A DNA stretch of 64,000 nt from positions 1 through 64,000 of the forward strand of contig JAUIET010000007.1 of NCBI GenBank assembly GCA_030429735.1, written 5' to 3'. A program made the position numbers and the translations under genes. Positions within the stretch are counted from its first letter, which is position 1, and the number at the start of each line of letters is the position of its first letter. Shown one piece after another: positions 43,355 through 51,532 of the stretch. The notes below the pieces were generated by a model. It searched no databases. It was given only the letters and a program-made list of their open reading frames with translations, and was not told the origin of the DNA. This stretch comes from Gammaproteobacteria bacterium (GTDB lineage: Bacteria > Pseudomonadota > Gammaproteobacteria > Pseudomonadales > JAUIET01).

Positions 43355-44353
43355 ATGAATCAACATCAGCAGTGGCTGAATCAGGTCGTCGAAGAGGTGA
43401 TTGACCCTGACAGACCTATTATCGATCCGCACCATCACCTGTGGCGGCGCTCGCCGGTATATGAGCTGGATGACCTGTGGGCTGATACACGCACTGGCCA
43501 CAATATTGTTGGTACGGTGTTTGTTGAATGCGGCGCCGAGTATCGCAAGCAGGGCCCGCGCGAACTGCGGCCGGTGGGTGAAACAGAATACGTTACCGCT
43601 ATTGCCGCGCAGGCGCGCATTGCTTCAGGCCCGGGGCGACCACCCATTTTAGGGATGATTTGTCACGCAGACCTGCTGCTGGGAGCGGCTGTTGTTGATG
43701 TTCTTGAAGCACAGCGAGAGGCAGCTGATGGTCTGTTGCGAGGTGTGCGTTATTCAACCGCGTACTATCCAGATCCGCCGGCTGTGAAACGGTATGCCGG
43801 CCGCAGGGAAGGCGTGATGATGGAGCGAGTGTTTAGGGAAGGCTTTTCTCGGTTGGCACCTCAAGGTCTGAACTTTGATGCCTGGGTACTGCATCCGCAG
43901 ATTAAAGAGCTCATTGATCTGGCGCGCGCGTTTCCGGAGACCACCATAATATTCGATCACTTTGGCGGCCCTTTGGGAATAGGCCCTTACCAGAACAAGC
44001 AGGCAGAGGTGTTTCCGGAATGGAAACGCGATGTAGCGGAGTTGGCAAAGAATCCAAACGTGGTAGCAAAGCTGGGCGGTTTGGCCATGGTGATTAATGG
44101 TTGGGGCTGGGATCAACAAAGCTACCCAGCCAGTTCCGATGACATTGTTGCCACTCACCGAGATTACTACCTGCACACCATTGACTGCTTTGGTCCTGAG
44201 CGCTGCATGTTTGAAAGCAACTTCCCGGTCGACAAAGAGTCGGTGTCGTACGCTGTACTATGGAATGCGTTCAAGAAAATAGCAGCAGATTTCAGTGAAA
44301 GTGAAAAGAACGATTTGTTCCTAGCAACAGCGGCACGGGTCTATCGGCTGTAG
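43355..44353 (+). CDS. Amidohydrolase family 2 protein (TIM barrel)
   Basis: About 332 residues from the ATG at 43355, which follows GAAGGA. The metal-binding start is IIDPHHHLW, DGLLRGVRYST follows, and TIIFDHFGGP and MFESNFPVDK match strands 6-8 of the amidohydrolase-2 fold, which contains hydrolases and decarboxylases such as ACMSD. The typical His and Asp ligands are in place. Reaction unknown. It is divergent from the molybdopterin gene across a 293-bp gap, which probably holds both promoters. Confidence 0.85.
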   Translation: MNQHQQWLNQVVEEVIDPDRPIIDPHHHLWRRSPVYELDDLWADTRTGHNIVGTVFVECGAEYRKQGPRELRPVGETEYVTAIAAQARIASGPGRPPILGMICHADLLLGAAVVDVLEAQREAADGLLRGVRYSTAYYPDPPAVKRYAGRREGVMMERVFREGFSRLAPQGLNFDAWVLHPQIKELIDLARAFPETTIIFDHFGGPLGIGPYQNKQAEVFPEWKRDVAELAKNPNVVAKLGGLAMVINGWGWDQQSYPASSDDIVATHRDYYLHTIDCFGPERCMFESNFPVDKESVSYAVLWNAFKKIAADFSESEKNDLFLATAARVYRL

Positions 44354-44474
44354 CGCGCTGTCCAGAACGCAGCTCATCACTCAGTTTTCGAAACACAGAA
44401 ACTCGATAGCTCCTATGCCCGCCATGGAATCACCGCCAGCGAGCCGCAAATAGCAGGATTGATCTGATGCACAG

Positions 44475-44523
44475 TTGACTTGCATCAAGTTTCCTCTGTG
44501 CGTTTAGACCTATGATCTCGTTG
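44475..44523 (+). promoter_or_regulatory. FNR/DNR-type activator site and -10 box of the NO reductase gene
   Basis: TTGACttgcATCAA (44475-44488) differs by one base from the FNR/DNR consensus TTGAT-N4-ATCAA. A TATGAT -10 box lies at 44511-44516. If transcription starts at about 44523, the activator site is centred at -41.5, the class II position. This is the expected control for an NO reductase: induced under low oxygen or by NO through a CRP/FNR-family regulator. Confidence 0.75.
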
Positions 44524-44576
44524 GGTTCTTGGGTTCTTGGGTTCTTGGGTTCTTGGGTTCTTGGGTTCTTGGGTTT
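44521..44576. repeat. Octanucleotide tandem repeat (TTGGGTTC)x7 in the norB leader
   Basis: Seven head-to-tail copies of TTGGGTTC, the last ending in T instead of C. The tract begins within about two bases of the predicted transcription start and ends 56 bases before the gene. Its position in the leader means that changes in copy number would alter the 5' untranslated RNA. Confidence 0.97.
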
Positions 44577-44632
44577 TCAGTCGGAAGCGCGATGAGCAGT
44601 TACAAGCACGTTTTAGTGGCTAAGGAATAATA

Positions 44633-46921
44633 ATGGAAAGCTATCAGGTGACATTCACGATCAGCAGGCTGTGGAAAATTCTGGTCGCCACTATGCTGAT
44701 CATGTTTTCGGTTCTGCTGTATTTCGGTGGCGAGATTTACCAGAAGATGCCGCCGATACCGGGAGTGGTTCGCAGTGACGACGGCGCGGAAATATTTACC
44801 CGTGAGCAAATACAGCGCGGTCAAAATGTCTGGCAATCGCTGGGCGGTATGCAGAAGGGTTCCATTTGGGGGCACGGCAGTTATCTGGCGCCAGACTGGA
44901 GCGCCGACTGGTTACATCGCGAAGTTGTCGCAATGCTGAACATTGTTGCATTGGCAGAATTTGATGTGCCGTACGAGGCTCTCAGTGAAAGTGATCAGAT
45001 GGTGCTACAGGCCACGGTAAGCTGGGCAATGCGGCAAAATCGCTGGAACGAAGCAAACGACCGTTTAACCATCAGTAACGAACGGGTTGACGCAATCGAT
45101 ACAGTAGCACAGCACTACTCGAATGTTTTTCAGGCCCGCGACAATGACTATTCGCGCACTATTCGTGAGCAATATGCCTTTTCACCCTCTATTTCACTGA
45201 ACGAGGAAGATTTTCACGCGCTTACCGCGTTTATCTTCTGGACCAGCTGGAGTACGGTAACACAGCGGCCAGATGACACCATTTCCTACACCAGTAACTG
45301 GCCCTACGAACCTCTGGTTGGCAATACGCCGTCAGCCAGCCTGCTCATCTGGACCATTCTGAGTATCATGCTGTTGCTGGGCGGGGTTGGCGCGCTGGTG
45401 TGGTTTTATGCGGCGCAATACGATATCTGGCGAGACGACCTGGCCCCGGTGGAAGGCGTTTCCAGCGAAAATCTGCTCGCAAAGCTTGCGCTTACGCCGT
45501 CAATGCGAGCCAGCGCCAAATACTTTTGGACAGTGATTGCACTGTTTGGCCTGCAAATCGTGCTGGGTATTATTGTTGCCCACTACGCTGTTGAAGGTCA
45601 GCAACTCTACGGCCTGCCCATAGCTGAATATCTGCCCTACAGCGTGGCGCGCACCTGGCACACACAACTGGCCGTGTTCTGGATAGCCACAGCCTGGCTG
45701 GCCACCGGTTTGTTCGTTGCACCTTTGATATCTGGCCATGAGCCAAAATTTCAGCGCGCCGGTGTTAATTTTCTGTTCGTTTGCCTGCTCATTATTGTTC
45801 TTGGTTCCTTTGTTGGCGAATGGCTGGGCGTGAACCAGAAATTCACTGACCTGGGTATGAATTTCTGGTTCGGCCATCAGGGTTACGAATACGTTGATCT
45901 CGGCCGCTTCTGGCAGATATTCCTGTTTATCGGCTTACTGTTGTGGCTGGTACTTATGTTCAGGGCTTTGCTGCCGGCACTTAAGTCGGAAAAAAACAAT
46001 TCGTTGATCATGCTCGTTATTCTGGCTTCTGTTGCGATTGGCTTACTGTACGGTGCCGGCTTGAGCTGGGGGCAGCACACCCATATCAGTGTGATGGAGT
46101 ACTGGCGCTGGTGGGTTGTGCACCTTTGGGTAGAGGGCGTATTCGAAGTGTTCGCTACGGCGATTATTGCCCTGCTGTTCGTGAAAATGGGTTTATTGCG
46201 CAACACCACGGCAACCGTTTCCGTGCTGTTTGCCACCATTATTTTCCTCAGCGGCGGTGTACTGGGGACCTTTCATCACTTGTACTGGAGTGGTACACCT
46301 ATTGGTGTTATCGCCCTGGGTGGTGTGTTTTCGGCGCTGGAAGTGGTACCGCTAACCGTTATCGGTTTTGAGGCTTATCAGCACGCCAAGCTGGAGCACC
46401 AGGCCAAATGGACCGAGCAATATCACTGGCCGCTGCGTTTCTTCGCGGCGGTATTGTTCTGGAATCTGGTAGGCGCGGGACTTCTCGGGTTTCTTATTAA
46501 CCCGCCTTTGGCGCTTTACTATATGCAGGGCCTGAACACCACGGCCACACACGGCCACGCGGCAATGTTTGGCGTGTATGGCATGCTCGGCATTGGTCTG
46601 ATGTTGTTCTGTTTGCGCGGCCTGACCGAACCAGACGAGCACAGTGATCGGTGGATGGGGCGTGCGTTCTGGAGTCTGAACATCGGGCTTGGCATGATGG
46701 TCTTTCTATCACTATTGCCAGCTGGATTGTGGCAAACCTGGAATGCGTACACGTATGGCTACTGGTTCGCCCGTTCGGCAGAGTTTATTCACAGCCCCAT
46801 TATGGAAGGTTTGGTGTGGGCCCGCGTACCCGGAGATATTGTGTTTGCCTTTGGAGCGTTTTCATTGGCCTTCGCGGTGATACTTGCGTATCGCAAGGCG
46901 CCAGTCGCCAGAGCTCTTTGA
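44633..46921 (+). CDS. norB: Quinol-dependent nitric oxide reductase (qNor)
   Basis: A 762-residue fused NorB of the qNor (norZ) type. An N-terminal anchor (RLWKILVATMLIMFSVLLYF) is followed by a periplasmic domain with REQIQRGQNVWQSLGGMQ, WGHGSYLAPDW and WLHRE, which stands for the NorC-like part without haem c. The twelve-span oxidase-like core contains RTWHTQLAVFWIATAW, WGQHTHISVMEYWRWWVVHL, GTFHHLYWSGTP and HGHAAMFGVYG, the haem and non-haem iron His ligands. It reduces two NO to N2O with electrons from quinol in the inner membrane, giving detoxification or denitrification. RBS AAGGA lies six bases before the ATG. No norQ/norD neighbour is seen, as expected for qNor. Confidence 0.95.
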   Translation: MESYQVTFTISRLWKILVATMLIMFSVLLYFGGEIYQKMPPIPGVVRSDDGAEIFTREQIQRGQNVWQSLGGMQKGSIWGHGSYLAPDWSADWLHREVVAMLNIVALAEFDVPYEALSESDQMVLQATVSWAMRQNRWNEANDRLTISNERVDAIDTVAQHYSNVFQARDNDYSRTIREQYAFSPSISLNEEDFHALTAFIFWTSWSTVTQRPDDTISYTSNWPYEPLVGNTPSASLLIWTILSIMLLLGGVGALVWFYAAQYDIWRDDLAPVEGVSSENLLAKLALTPSMRASAKYFWTVIALFGLQIVLGIIVAHYAVEGQQLYGLPIAEYLPYSVARTWHTQLAVFWIATAWLATGLFVAPLISGHEPKFQRAGVNFLFVCLLIIVLGSFVGEWLGVNQKFTDLGMNFWFGHQGYEYVDLGRFWQIFLFIGLLLWLVLMFRALLPALKSEKNNSLIMLVILASVAIGLLYGAGLSWGQHTHISVMEYWRWWVVHLWVEGVFEVFATAIIALLFVKMGLLRNTTATVSVLFATIIFLSGGVLGTFHHLYWSGTPIGVIALGGVFSALEVVPLTVIGFEAYQHAKLEHQAKWTEQYHWPLRFFAAVLFWNLVGAGLLGFLINPPLALYYMQGLNTTATHGHAAMFGVYGMLGIGLMLFCLRGLTEPDEHSDRWMGRAFWSLNIGLGMMVFLSLLPAGLWQTWNAYTYGYWFARSAEFIHSPIMEGLVWARVPGDIVFAFGAFSLAFAVILAYRKAPVARAL

Positions 46922-46957
46922 ACGCTGGACTGACCGGATCGGCATGAGAATCTGAGC

Positions 46958-48307
46958 TTGATTGCCGAAGTCAGTGAGGGGCTGGCGCCACTGCTAGCGG
47001 AGTCTCCGATGTTGCTGCAGTGGGAGTTGCTGGTGCGAATCGTCGTTCAGATACTGCTGTTTACTGCTTCGGCGTTCTTTTCCGGGTCAGAGACGGCGCT
47101 GTTTGCAATGTCGAGATTCGACCTGCAGCGTCTCAGCCGAAGACGAAACCCTATCGCTCCGGTGGTGCATTCCCTGCTTGAGCAACCGCGCCGTTTGATT
47201 GTTTCCATTTTGTGCGGCAATGAATTGGTCAATATTGCGGCCGCGGCAAACATGACGGCAATTCTGGTGATGCTTTACGGTGTTGAAACCGCCGCATGGG
47301 TTTCGGCACTGCTGATGATTCCGCTCATTCTGTTGCTGGGTGAGGTAACCCCGAAAACACTTGCGGTCAGCAACCCCGTCTGGGCCAGCACTCATATAGT
47401 TGCCAGGCCAATGAGCTGGTGGGTGCGCTTCGTGGCACCGCTGGCATTTGTGGTTCGGGCAATAGCCGATCGAACAACCACCTTGCTGGTGGGACCGGAA
47501 CGCGCCCAGGAAAACATTCTGCACGTAGAGGAGCTGCAAACACTCGTTGAGGAAGGGGTAGCGTCAGGAGAAATATCGGCCACTGAGCGATCGCTGGTGA
47601 ACAGCCTGATCCGGGCTGGAACCACCGAGGTCGGTGAGATAATGACGCCGCGTACGCAAATAGTGTTTATTGATGGCGAGCAAAGCAGCGACGCGATTCG
47701 CAAGGAATTTCTGGCAGCCCGCCATGCTAGGGTTCCGGTCTACATAGACCACAGAGATAACGTTATAGGCTTTCTGTATGCCGAAGACGTTGTCAACTGG
47801 AGCACTGGGATGTTAGCCGATTTTGACATACGTACTCACGTGCATCAGGCGATGGCTGTGCCTGCTACCCGCGAGGTTGATGAAATGCTGGATTTCTTCG
47901 ACAGCCAAAATGTTCGCGCAGCATTGGTCGTCAGCGAGCACGGTGGCACCGAGGGGATCGTCACTCTGACAGATGTGACTCGCTACCTGTTTGCCGGCGT
48001 ATTTGATGAGGCGGCCATTGGGCGGCCACAGATTACTGCCGTTGGCACGGCCTATGAGCTGGACGGAGACACATTATTGTCGGCAATCCGCCGAATCACA
48101 GGTCTGGAACTTCGAGACCCTACGATGACGACCATTGCCGGTCTGGCGCTGAGACACTTCGGCCAGGTTCCTGCAGTGGGAGACAGTGTTGAGATTGAAG
48201 ATTTCGTTCTACGCGTACTGGATATGAACGGGCTGCAGATAAAACGATTGCGCCTTGAGAGAAGCAGCGATGGGGCATCAGTAGAAGACGAGCAGGAGGA
48301 CACCTGA
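46958..48307 (+). CDS. CNNM/HlyC-CorC family transporter, first of tandem pair
   Basis: A 449-residue protein beginning with TTG at 46958. An N-terminal DUF21/CNNM membrane domain (AFFSGSETALFAMSR, the conserved GSE motif; LIVSILCGNELVNIAAAAN; LLGEVTPKTLAV) is followed by two CBS domains (VGEIMTPRTQIVFID, RHARVPVYID, GIVTLTDVTRYLF) and the C-terminal CorC_HlyC transporter-associated domain. Family members are linked to Mg2+/Co2+ efflux or Na+-driven Mg2+ transport. Its last base overlaps the start of the second gene (TGATGG), so the pair is translationally coupled and may form a heterodimer. Confidence 0.9.
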   Translation: MIAEVSEGLAPLLAESPMLLQWELLVRIVVQILLFTASAFFSGSETALFAMSRFDLQRLSRRRNPIAPVVHSLLEQPRRLIVSILCGNELVNIAAAANMTAILVMLYGVETAAWVSALLMIPLILLLGEVTPKTLAVSNPVWASTHIVARPMSWWVRFVAPLAFVVRAIADRTTTLLVGPERAQENILHVEELQTLVEEGVASGEISATERSLVNSLIRAGTTEVGEIMTPRTQIVFIDGEQSSDAIRKEFLAARHARVPVYIDHRDNVIGFLYAEDVVNWSTGMLADFDIRTHVHQAMAVPATREVDEMLDFFDSQNVRAALVVSEHGGTEGIVTLTDVTRYLFAGVFDEAAIGRPQITAVGTAYELDGDTLLSAIRRITGLELRDPTMTTIAGLALRHFGQVPAVGDSVEIEDFVLRVLDMNGLQIKRLRLERSSDGASVEDEQEDT

Positions 48308-49569
48308 TGGACATCGCCTTTCTCATACCTGTAATGATTGTGCTGCTTCTGGCCAAAGGCTTCTTCTCGGGAACCGAGATAGCACTGGTCAGTTCAAACA
48401 AGCTGAAACTGCGCGGTGACGCAGAGCGTGGCAACCAGGGTGCTGCTCTGGTTTTGAAGCTGTACGAAAAGCCCGAGTCACTGCTGGCTACCACGCTGAT
48501 AGGCACGAACATCGCGACCATGACGCTTACCGTGCTGGGCACCGTCACAATGATCGTTGTGTTCGGCCACGGCGGAGACTTCTATGCCACGCTGTTGTTG
48601 ACACCGCTGATGTTAATATTCGGCGAGATCGTACCAAAAAGCGTTTTTCAACAACGTGCAGACACAATTGCCCCGATAGCGGTCAAACCACTGGCCGTGT
48701 TTCGAACCCTGGTGCTGCCTATTGCATGGGGCTTCGGCCGGATAGGAAGCCAACTGGCGAAGAGGTTTGGGCCTGAAGGTGTGGCAGTCAGCCCCTACAT
48801 TACTCGCCAGCGCCTGCGACTTATGCTGCAGACCACGACCGAGGAAACGGCTGATATTAAAGTGTTTGATCGCGACCGTATTCGCAGAGCAATTCGACTG
48901 TCCGATATGACGGTTGGAGAAGCGATGATTCCGATGGCCCAGGTAACGGGCGCACCTAACTCCGCCACGATGGCCGATCTGCTAACACTCAGCCACCACA
49001 TTGGTCACCGGCGCATACCACTGTATGAAGGCAATATCGGCAACATTATTGCTATTGCCAGCTGGTCGATCTGGGACGAGGCAGGCGAGCAATTTAGCAC
49101 GGCTGATACAGGCAGTGTTACAGTGGCGCCGCATTTTGCATCAACCATTCAACGACTGGATGATCTGTTACCTGTGCTGCTTGCGCGGCCGGACCACATG
49201 GTGGTTGCGGTAGATGAATTCGGCACGGCGGCCGGCATTGTCACGATTGATGACCTGATGTTTATTCTGCTGGGCGATGTGGCCCGCGGTGCGCATTTAG
49301 GCCCGCAGGTTTACAAGTCTCTAGCCCAAATAGAGATTTGCGAAAACGACGTTTTGCTGCTGGATGCCCGAACCCGGCTGGCGGAGCTGGCTGAATTGCT
49401 GGATGTGGAATTGCCAACCAGAGAATTCCACACCGTGGGTGGTTTACTTACCAGCCGGCTGCGGCGAATTCCCACTATCGGTGATTCTCTGGAAGAAGGC
49501 GGATATCAATTCACAGTGGTTGATTCTACGGAAAGAGCGCCCACCCGTATCCGCGTTCAGCCCGCCTGA
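48307..49569 (+). CDS. CNNM/HlyC-CorC family transporter, second of tandem pair
   Basis: A 420-residue paralogue of the preceding gene with the same domains: DUF21 (GFFSGTEIALVSSNKLKLR, LIGTNIATMTLTVLGT, FGEIVPKSVFQQ), CBS pair (VGEAMIPMAQVTG, GHRRIPLYEG, FGTAAGIVTIDDLMF) and C-terminal CorC_HlyC domain. Compared with the first copy it has a shorter N-terminus, and the two are clearly diverged, so an old duplication. Likely a partner in a heterodimeric cation transporter of the inner membrane. It converges with the methyltransferase gene. Confidence 0.9.
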   Translation: MDIAFLIPVMIVLLLAKGFFSGTEIALVSSNKLKLRGDAERGNQGAALVLKLYEKPESLLATTLIGTNIATMTLTVLGTVTMIVVFGHGGDFYATLLLTPLMLIFGEIVPKSVFQQRADTIAPIAVKPLAVFRTLVLPIAWGFGRIGSQLAKRFGPEGVAVSPYITRQRLRLMLQTTTEETADIKVFDRDRIRRAIRLSDMTVGEAMIPMAQVTGAPNSATMADLLTLSHHIGHRRIPLYEGNIGNIIAIASWSIWDEAGEQFSTADTGSVTVAPHFASTIQRLDDLLPVLLARPDHMVVAVDEFGTAAGIVTIDDLMFILLGDVARGAHLGPQVYKSLAQIEICENDVLLLDARTRLAELAELLDVELPTREFHTVGGLLTSRLRRIPTIGDSLEEGGYQFTVVDSTERAPTRIRVQPA

Positions 49570-49617
49570 GGTACCCCTGGCTCGCATTATTCATGAATCC
49601 GCGGCACACGGTGCTGC

Positions 49618-50346
49618 TTAGGCGGCGGCATTCTTGTAAACGCAAATTTCTACGGCGTCCGGTAACGAGGTGTACTCTATGGTGGCAACTCGATGTTCGC
49701 ACTGGTAACGGCCACAGGTGTGAACGTAATCCAGAAATTCCTCGGGAGAAAAGATTTTCCCAACGTTGTCGGCTACGACTATTGAGCCGGGTTCAATTAA
49801 CCGCCTTTGCTCAATCAGTTGCAAATCCGGCTTATACAGGTCTTTCCAATGGTCAAGAAAAACAAGATCAAACTTTGCCGTCAGCGTGCTAATCATCTCG
49901 GTTGACGGGCCAACAATAAACTCTATCTGTTCGCTCAGGCCGGCGTGTGCGACGATGGCCTTGGCGCTCTCTGCGTTCGTTCTGCTTATCTCAATGGACG
50001 TCACCCTGGCGCTTGCGCCAAAACGGCTTGCCAACAGTATTGCCGAGTAGCCGCAGTAAGCGCCCAACTCCAGAATGTTCGCACCGGCAGGCACTCGTGT
50101 GGCCAGCTCCTGAACCAGTGGACCCTTTTTGGGCCCAACACTCATCAGCCAACGCTCTTCACGAGCAAACCGATCCAGCGTGTTCAATACATCTCGGGCG
50201 TCCCCTTGCCTGGCATGCTTCTGCACGTAGTCAGCGGCTCTTTCTGGTCGACTGGGGGCGCCAGTCATTTTGTCCAGCGTGGTGTGCCATAGATTTTTCA
50301 GCGTAAACCCCAGTACTTTCGGAGCCAGGAATCTCCATGCTTGCAT
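49618..50346 (-). CDS. Catechol-O-methyltransferase-like SAM methyltransferase
   Basis: A 242-residue class-I methyltransferase resembling catechol O-methyltransferase. SAM motif I is NILELGAYCGYSAILLA, motif II TSIEISRTNAESA, and the acidic metal site is FDLVFLDHWKDLY with SIVVADNVG. COMT enzymes use Mg2+ to methylate catechols; the Asp of FLDHWKD and the DN pair fit that. The start (MQAWRFLAP) has an N-terminal hydrophobic-aromatic leader. Whether the substrate is a catechol is unknown. It converges with the CNNM pair. Confidence 0.8.
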   Translation of the reverse strand: MQAWRFLAPKVLGFTLKNLWHTTLDKMTGAPSRPERAADYVQKHARQGDARDVLNTLDRFAREERWLMSVGPKKGPLVQELATRVPAGANILELGAYCGYSAILLASRFGASARVTSIEISRTNAESAKAIVAHAGLSEQIEFIVGPSTEMISTLTAKFDLVFLDHWKDLYKPDLQLIEQRRLIEPGSIVVADNVGKIFSPEEFLDYVHTCGRYQCEHRVATIEYTSLPDAVEICVYKNAAA

Positions 50347-51004
50347 AGGCGAGTATCCAGATCAGTGAACTACGGGATCAATCCTCCCATGTGTTATGCG
50401 ACAGCCACGTTCGCCTTTATGCGTGAAGAACAGGGCACGGCCTCAGTGCTTTCGTAAAAATCATGGTAGGCCGAGACAATATATAGAGTATGCCTATAAA
50501 AGGCCAGACGGTAAGTAAAGGGAGCACTGAGCCGATGTCTGACCATGGAATCGATCATGATTAAGCAATGCTTACCTGTGAAAGCAGGCCATGTAAAATG
50601 TAAGACATGACCCAGCCGTGGTCACTGAACAATAATTCGGAGCGCAAGGTGATCAGCGAAAAATTTGACGTGGCATTAAGTACTGACGTTAACGAACGCA
50701 TCCTAAATGCCACGTCGCATTAGCGAAGACCGGATCAGAATTGAACCCGCTTGTGATCAGGGCTTGACTCGGCCAACGGGCAGCCAATACAAGGTATCGG
50801 CTACTTTCGCACTGACGCCCGTCATGGAATGACCGCCGGAGAACGGCGCCGCGCCATACAGGGTTAAGGGTAATATGCTGCTGTCTTGCATAGATAAACC
50901 CGCGCTATTGCTGGCCAGGGAATTGAACTCTGATTGTGCCATGCTTACTTATGAAAGTATGCCATGTAGAATGTAAGGCCTGACCCCAAACACCAGGAAA
51001 AAAC
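50347..51004. repeat. Gene-free region with two related 46-bp direct repeats
   Basis: A 46-bp unit starting ATGCTTAC and ending TGTAAG(GCC/ACA)TGACCC occurs at 50568-50613 and 50941-50986, 39 of 46 identical, about 330 bp apart. Its end repeats the right arm of the palindromic family (TGTAAGGCCTGACCCC). Between them is a 61-residue frame on the minus strand (50757-50942) whose protein I do not recognise and do not support as a gene. The second copy lies just upstream of the DUF3127 gene. Confidence 0.7.
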
Positions 51005-51388
51005 ATGTCAAAGAGCTTTGAGATCGAAGGCCAAATTCACTCGATTGGCGACACCAAAGAGTATGGCAATAATGGTTTTACCAAAAGAGAGTTTGTTCTC
51101 AAGCTCACTGGTCCGGATGAAAATCCCAGGTTCCCCAATCATGTTGCTCTGGAACTGATTAAAGACAAATGTTCTTTGATAGACGCGTATAACATCGGCG
51201 ATGAGCTTAAGGTGACGTTCAACCTGTCGGGGCGGCTATGGCAAGGCAATGATGGACCGGAGAAATGTTTCACCAGCCTGCAGGCCTGGAGAATCGAAGC
51301 CGCAGGTGCTGGCGATGACATGAGCGGCTCACACATGCAGAGTGAATACGACGAAAGCGGGTTTAGCGGGGACGATATTCCGTTTTAA
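51005..51388 (+). CDS. DUF3127 protein with SSB-like C-terminal tip
   Basis: A 127-residue protein of the DUF3127 family, an OB-like fold related to single-stranded DNA-binding proteins (FEIEGQIHSIGDTKEYG, FTKREFVLKLTG, VTFNLSGRLW). It ends in an acidic stretch and GDDIPF. This closely resembles the SSB C-terminal peptide (DDDIPF) that recruits many DNA-repair proteins, so it may bind nucleic acid and SSB partners. The internal region is Asp/Ser-rich. No signal peptide. The second copy of the 46-bp repeat is just upstream. Confidence 0.85.
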   Translation: MSKSFEIEGQIHSIGDTKEYGNNGFTKREFVLKLTGPDENPRFPNHVALELIKDKCSLIDAYNIGDELKVTFNLSGRLWQGNDGPEKCFTSLQAWRIEAAGAGDDMSGSHMQSEYDESGFSGDDIPF

Positions 51389-51477
51389 TGGGCTTGAATA
51401 GCGAGGCAAGATCAGCCCATATGCAGTAGCAACCTGTTAGATAAAAACTACCCTGGCAAGGAGATTCTTGCCCAACT

Positions 51478-51499
51478 GAGGTCAGATCAAGCTGACCTC
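51478..51499. other. Perfect 8-bp hairpin between convergent genes
   Basis: GAGGTCAG and CTGACCTC are separated by 6 bases, between the end of the DUF3127 gene and the end of the metalloprotease gene. There is no T run on either side, so it is a weak terminator candidate at most; it may stop or stabilise either transcript. Confidence 0.4.
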
Positions 51500-51532
51500 T
51501 CCACCCTCTTCGCTCTCCTACAATCCTATCTT

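Noticed and set aside
44354-44632. NorR-type enhancer sites before norB
   Set aside because: No GT-N7-AC triplet array or -24/-12 promoter was found; the FNR-type site with a -10 box fits better.
50757-50942. 61-residue frame between the two 46-bp repeats
   Set aside because: No homology recognised and the start lies inside the second repeat, so it was not called as a gene.
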